A stretch of 64,000 nucleotides of DNA from Rhizophagus clarus. Taxonomy: Eukaryota; Glomeromycota; Glomeromycetes; Glomerales; Glomeraceae. Below the pieces are notes generated by a model, which did not search any database, was not told the DNA's origin, and worked only from the letters and a program-made list of their open reading frames with translations. The first letter of the stretch is position 1. Every line of letters begins with the position of its first letter. The stretch covers positions 930,001 to 994,000 of the forward strand of contig BLAL01000030.1 of the NCBI GenBank assembly GCA_015698045.1, read 5' to 3'. A program made the position numbers and the translations under genes. Below are positions 60,230 through 64,000 of the stretch, piece by piece.

Positions 60230-60815
60230 TTGCGTAAGTTTACGATTTTATAAGTTTACGAAAGTTTATGGCATAATATTTCAAAAAATTTCGAAATATT
60301 ACATAAGTTTACAATTTCGTAAGATTTATGTGATATTACGGTCAAAATATTACGCAAGTTTTCAATATCGTAAGATTTACGCAATATTACGGTCAAAATA
60401 TTACGCAAGTTTTCAATATCGTAAGATTTATGCAATATTACGGTCAAAATATTTCGAAAATTTACGAGACTGTAAACCTGCGTAATATTACGGTTGAAAT
60501 ATTTTGAAAATTTACGAAACTGTAAACCTGCGTAATATTATGGTCAAAATATTCTGCAAATTTACAAAACTGTAAACCTGCGTAATATTACGGTTGAAAT
60601 ATTTCAAAAATTTACGAGACTGTAAACCTGCGTAATATTACGGTTGAAATATTTCGAAAATTTACGAGACTGTAAACCTGCGTAATATTACGATTGAAAT
60701 ATTTTGAAAATTTACAAGACTGTAAACCTGCGTAATATTATGGTTAAAATATTTTGAAAATTTACGAGACTGTAAACCTGCGTAATATTACGGTTAAAAT
60801 ATTTCAAAAATTTAA
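60230..60815. repeat. 60-bp then 50-bp minisatellite
   Basis: About three 60-bp units (60300-60460; 'caatatcgtaagatttacgc' and 'aatattacggtcaaaatatt') are followed by seven 50-bp units (60471-60820). The landmark 'tgtaaacctg' occurs at exactly 60471, 60521, 60571, 60621, 60671, 60721 and 60771. In the 60-bp part a plus-strand frame repeats 'YYASFQYRKIYAILRSK'; the 50-bp part cannot keep a frame. Confidence 0.95.
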
Positions 60816-61207
60816 TATTACTATTCGATCGTTAAAGCTGCGTATGCAGTAGAACATATACAAGGGGCATGTGATACTATTGAATAATCAAAAATAATAT
60901 AAACACCTTTTCTTTTATATAAATACCTTTTTTTTTAAGTTTGGGAAAACAAATTTATTTTTATTTACAAATTTTTTATCATTTACAATTTTTATGTTAA
61001 AATTAAAGTAAATTCTAATTTTTATTATAACTTAATAAAAAAATACACATTTGATACTTGTTCGCTACTATTTTATAAAATAGTACCCAGGCTGTACGGC
61101 GTGGACATCAGTATCAGTCACAGCCCAAAAAAAACGTGAGTCTCCAGCTAATATTTGGTACGGACTGGGCTTAGCTACTCACTTAATAAATAAAAAAATA
61201 AAAATAA
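60816..61207. other. Stretch downstream of the SANT-like pseudogene
   Basis: GC-richer patches (61080-61180) but no supported frame; probably the 3' flank of the pseudogene on the minus strand. Confidence 0.3.
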
Positions 61208-61832
61208 TTATCTTCTACGATACGTAGGTAAGTTTCTCCTTCTCCTACGATCATCACGCATGACTAAAATTGATCAAATTTATCAAATTTAAAACATGAA
61301 CATAAATATTAATTATAAATTTTATTATAGTATAATTACCCGGCCTCTTCCAAAATCTCATTCTAAATGAGCGATAATATCTTTAGCCAGTACGTGTCCA
61401 CAGCTGCTGCCCAGGGTTACCATTACGATAAAGGACATAGTTCTAAATATCAAAATCAGTTTGAATATTCGATAAATACATTTAATTTATATGAATGTAA
61501 TTTTATTTATTTACTTACATGGTAATCCCTGACGAGGTTCCTCCACTTTTGGCTGCACTGTTGCCCAGAAACTCTCATCTGAAATATTCTATTTATTCTG
61601 ATTCAATTAAATGGATTGGTTAATTTGAATTTAAATTCTTTCTTAAAGAAATTATAGATATTAGTCATATGAACCTATTGGCAACAAAGTCCCAAAAATC
61701 ATAGCGGCTTCTACCATTAATATTGTGGTAGGCGCGGTTTCTGTCTTGGCGTATGTCAACAAGTTCGTCCATCATAGCCCAGTTCTAATGGACGTTATAG
61801 TGGGAATGACGTGAACGTGTGTGGCGAGGCAT
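61208..61832 (-). pseudogene. Small Myb/SANT-like DNA-binding gene, four exons, two stops
   Basis: Predicted exons on the minus strand: 61675-61832, 61519-61588, 61340-61442 and 61208-61263; all introns have GT-AG ends and the phases fit. The start 'MPRHTRSRHSHYNVH' is followed by a stop and 'NWAMMDELVDIRQDRNRAY', 'GRSRYDFWDFVANR', 'SGQQCSQKWRNLVRDYH', 'NYVLYRNGNPGQQLWTRTG', a second stop, 'RYYRSFRMRFWKRP' and an Arg-rich end 'RDDRRRRRNLPTYRRR'. Helices with spaced Trp and 'GQQC..KW' resemble Myb/SANT-like (trihelix) domains of fungal and Harbinger-associated proteins. Length 128 codons with TAG (codon 16) and TAA in place of sense codons, so it is a recent pseudogene unless those stops are sequencing errors. 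Confidence 0.7.
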
Positions 61833-62660
61833 TATTAGTTTAGATTTGATTTTTATAATTTGATTTTGGGATGAGTAAAAATTTGAAAGAAAGTCGTAAA
61901 ATGTCACTTTAAATAAAATTTGAACAATACCTCTTTAGTTTGATTTTATTTCTCGTTTCAATTAAAATTTAATTTATTACACTTTTTATTATTAAACATA
62001 TTAATTAAATCATGTACATGTTTAATTGTTTTAAATATAAATATCAATATATCATATTTAAAAATAAAACAATTTATTATTAGCACATTCTATTGAATTT
62101 TAAATATTTCGCATACATTTCTTAAAAAAATTAATTTTTTTTAATCAATTTAATTAAAAATAATTATATTCTGATTAAATATTTTGCGTACATTTCTTAA
62201 AAATATCATAAAAAAAATCTTGTACATCGTACATGCAATTACTAAATATCATCCTCTTGTGATAAATAAAAAATTACGCAACACAAATTCAACACAAATT
62301 CAACACAAATTTAACAAATTTAACGAAATTTGGCCAAAATTAATAATTTTTTACCAGAATTATCAACACAAATTGAACACAAATTGAACACAAATTTCAG
62401 TCACGATTTATTTATGTCACGCCCGCGTTGTTGATAATTAATCTGCATGATATGATTGTGCATACAGTATCGTATTTTCTGGCCAATCAAAATTAGGCTG
62501 ATCCTTGCATGTGATTTAATTTGCACGCGTTTTTTGTCCTATTTATTTTTTGTCTCTTTATTTCTTTATTTTTTTGTTCAATATTTTTCTCTTCTTTTTA
62601 TTATTTCTTTATCCTTTTGTTCAATATTTTTTAATTATATACAGAATATTTACATATATT
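61833..62660. other. AT-rich stretch with short tandem 'aattcaacaca'
   Basis: 62284-62400 holds several copies of 'acacaaattcaacacaaatt'-type sequence. The region just right of 61832 would be the former promoter of the SANT-like gene. No other feature seen. Confidence 0.4.
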
Positions 62661-63640
62661 TCATAATTTATTGCTTTGCAGGTATAGAAATATTTGTTTA
62701 TTAATAATAATTATTTCATTATTTTTTACTTCTTTTTTACTTTGTATCGTAATACTGATAATAATATACATGTTTCCTTTATTTCTTTTTACTTGTACTT
62801 TAATACTAACGATCGATACTAATAATACTAATTATGTTTTTTTTACTCCTTTTACTTAATACTAACAATATGTTTATTTTTTATTTTGTCTCCTCTTTCT
62901 TTTATTTTTAGTTTATTCTTTGCAGGTATAGAAATATTTGTTTATTAATACTAATTATTTTCGTTTTCTTTTTACCTCTGTTACTTTGTGTCGTAATACT
63001 AACAATAATATCCATATTTCCTTTATTCCTTTTTACTTTTACTTTAATACTAACGATACTAACAATACTAATTATGTTTTTTTTACTCCTTTTACTTAAT
63101 ACCAACAACATGTTTATTTTTCCTCTTTCTTTTATTTTTAGTTTATTTTTTGCAGGTATAGAAATATTTGTTTATTAATACTAATTATTTTCGTTTTCTT
63201 TTTACCTCTGTTACTTTGTGTCGTAATACTAACAATAATATCCATATTTCCTTTATTCCTTTTTACTTTTACTTTAATACTAACGATACTAACAATACTA
63301 ATTATGTTTTTTTTACTCCTTTTACTTAATACCAACAACATGTTTATTTTTCCTCTTTCTTTTATTTTTAGTTTATTTTTTGCAGGTATAGAAATATTTG
63401 TTTATTAATACTAATTATTTTCATTTTCTTTTTACCTCTGTTACTTTGTGTCGTAATACTAACAATAATATCCATATTTCCTTTATTCCTTTTTACTTTT
63501 ACTTTAATACTAACGATACTAACAATACTAATTATGTTTTTTTTACTCCTTTTACTTAATACCAACAACATGTTTATTTTTCCTCTTTCTTTTATTTTTA
63601 GTTTATTCTTTGCAGGTATAGAAATATTTGTTTATTAATA
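62660..63640. repeat. 230-bp tandem repeat
   Basis: 'gcaggtatagaaatatttgt' starts at about 62678, 62923, 63153, 63383 and 63613; the central three units are 230 bp and nearly identical, the outer ones diverged. T-rich with many 'aatactaacaat'. Each central unit has the same 67-codon minus-strand frame, an artefact of the repeat. Downstream (63640-63850) the 'taatactaacaatact' motif continues irregularly. Confidence 0.95.
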
Positions 63641-64000
63641 CTAATTGTTTTAATACTAACGCGTTTTTACCCTAATTGTTACTTTATATCGTAATACTAA
63701 CAATACTATCTACGTTTCCTTTTTTTCTTTTACTTGTACTTTAATACTAACGATAATATCCATGTTTCTACTGTTTCTTTAACTCTTTTTACTCTAATAT
63801 TAACAACACTAACAATACTAACAATATTTCTTTTATCTTTATATCTAATACCAACGTTACTATAGCTGTTTCTCTTCTTTTTACATCTAATTGTATCGTT
63901 ACTCTTTCTTTTTTTACTTTTATATATTCTGTATATAGTAATAAATACTTGTAATTTTTTATAATTTAATTCATATTATATCTAATAAAATATACATTAT
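63641..64000. other. Diverged continuation of the T-rich repeat
   Basis: Irregular 'taatactaac' iterations and AT-rich DNA to the window edge; no gene. Confidence 0.5.

Noticed and set aside
60192..60485. 97-codon frame with repeated 20-residue unit
   Set aside because: It exists only because the local period (60) is a multiple of 3; it dissolves where the period becomes 50.
62908..63571. Three identical 67-codon minus-strand frames
   Set aside because: They recur exactly with the 230-bp period and have no family signal; they are by-products of the tandem repeat.
1..64000. CRISPR array, bacterial operon signals, rRNA or tRNA genes
   Set aside because: The tandem arrays lack the repeat/unique-spacer pattern, the DNA is eukaryotic with introns, and no cloverleaf or rRNA signature was recognised by eye. 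A tRNAscan-type search would be needed to exclude tRNAs.

Overview
The window is very AT-rich eukaryotic DNA, dominated by broken transposable elements nested in each other, with one intact host gene. Short GT-AG introns, Asn/Asp-rich proteins and the mix of LINE, hAT, Tnp2-like, Tc1-like and chromodomain-integrase remnants suggest an early-diverging fungus, most likely an arbuscular mycorrhizal fungus (Glomeromycotina, Rhizophagus- or Gigaspora-like). This assignment is an inference from sequence style and remembered families, not from a search. All boundaries were read by eye.

Layout. 1-5.3 kb: LINE endonuclease fragment (minus), a Tc1/mariner-like foldback (700-1625), a pogo-like MITE (2144-2622), a tandem array of exon-like units (3720-4440) and a dispersed repeat (4443-5320). 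5.3-11.25 kb: a nearly full-length but dead LINE with ORF1, endonuclease and reverse transcriptase (RT). 12.1-16.5 kb: a second ORF1-like pseudogene split by a 2.1 kb hAT transposon with a perfect 8-bp target-site duplication (TSD), hairpin repeats and two small elements. 17.5-19.25 kb: gag-like fragments (minus) next to a chromodomain integrase pseudogene (plus). 19.3-28.5 kb: a Tnp2-like transposase pseudogene (minus) cut by a 2.9 kb element with 9-bp TSD and by a SINE. The SINE itself holds a 3.97 kb DNA transposon encoding a protein with a RING-like zinc finger. 28.7-44 kb: MITEs, foldbacks, satellites, low-complexity ORFs and a 3.4 kb giant inverted repeat (39.9-43.3 kb). 44.65-46.93 kb: a four-exon gene (minus) for a coiled-coil protein with a C-terminal FYVE domain. 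47-50 kb: flank without recognisable genes. 50.3-59.1 kb: more MITEs, a reverse copy of the exon-like array, a LINE ORF1 fragment, a hAT transposase pseudogene split by a 431-bp hAT MITE, and a third ORF1-like pseudogene. 60.2-60.8 kb: 60/50-bp minisatellite. 61.2-61.8 kb: four-exon Myb/SANT-like pseudogene. 62.6-63.7 kb: 230-bp tandem array.

The insertions can be ordered in time because many TSDs and split reading frames are still readable. The host gene probably acts in PI3P-dependent endosomal traffic. The rest is mobile DNA whose proteins are almost all disabled by stops and frameshifts.
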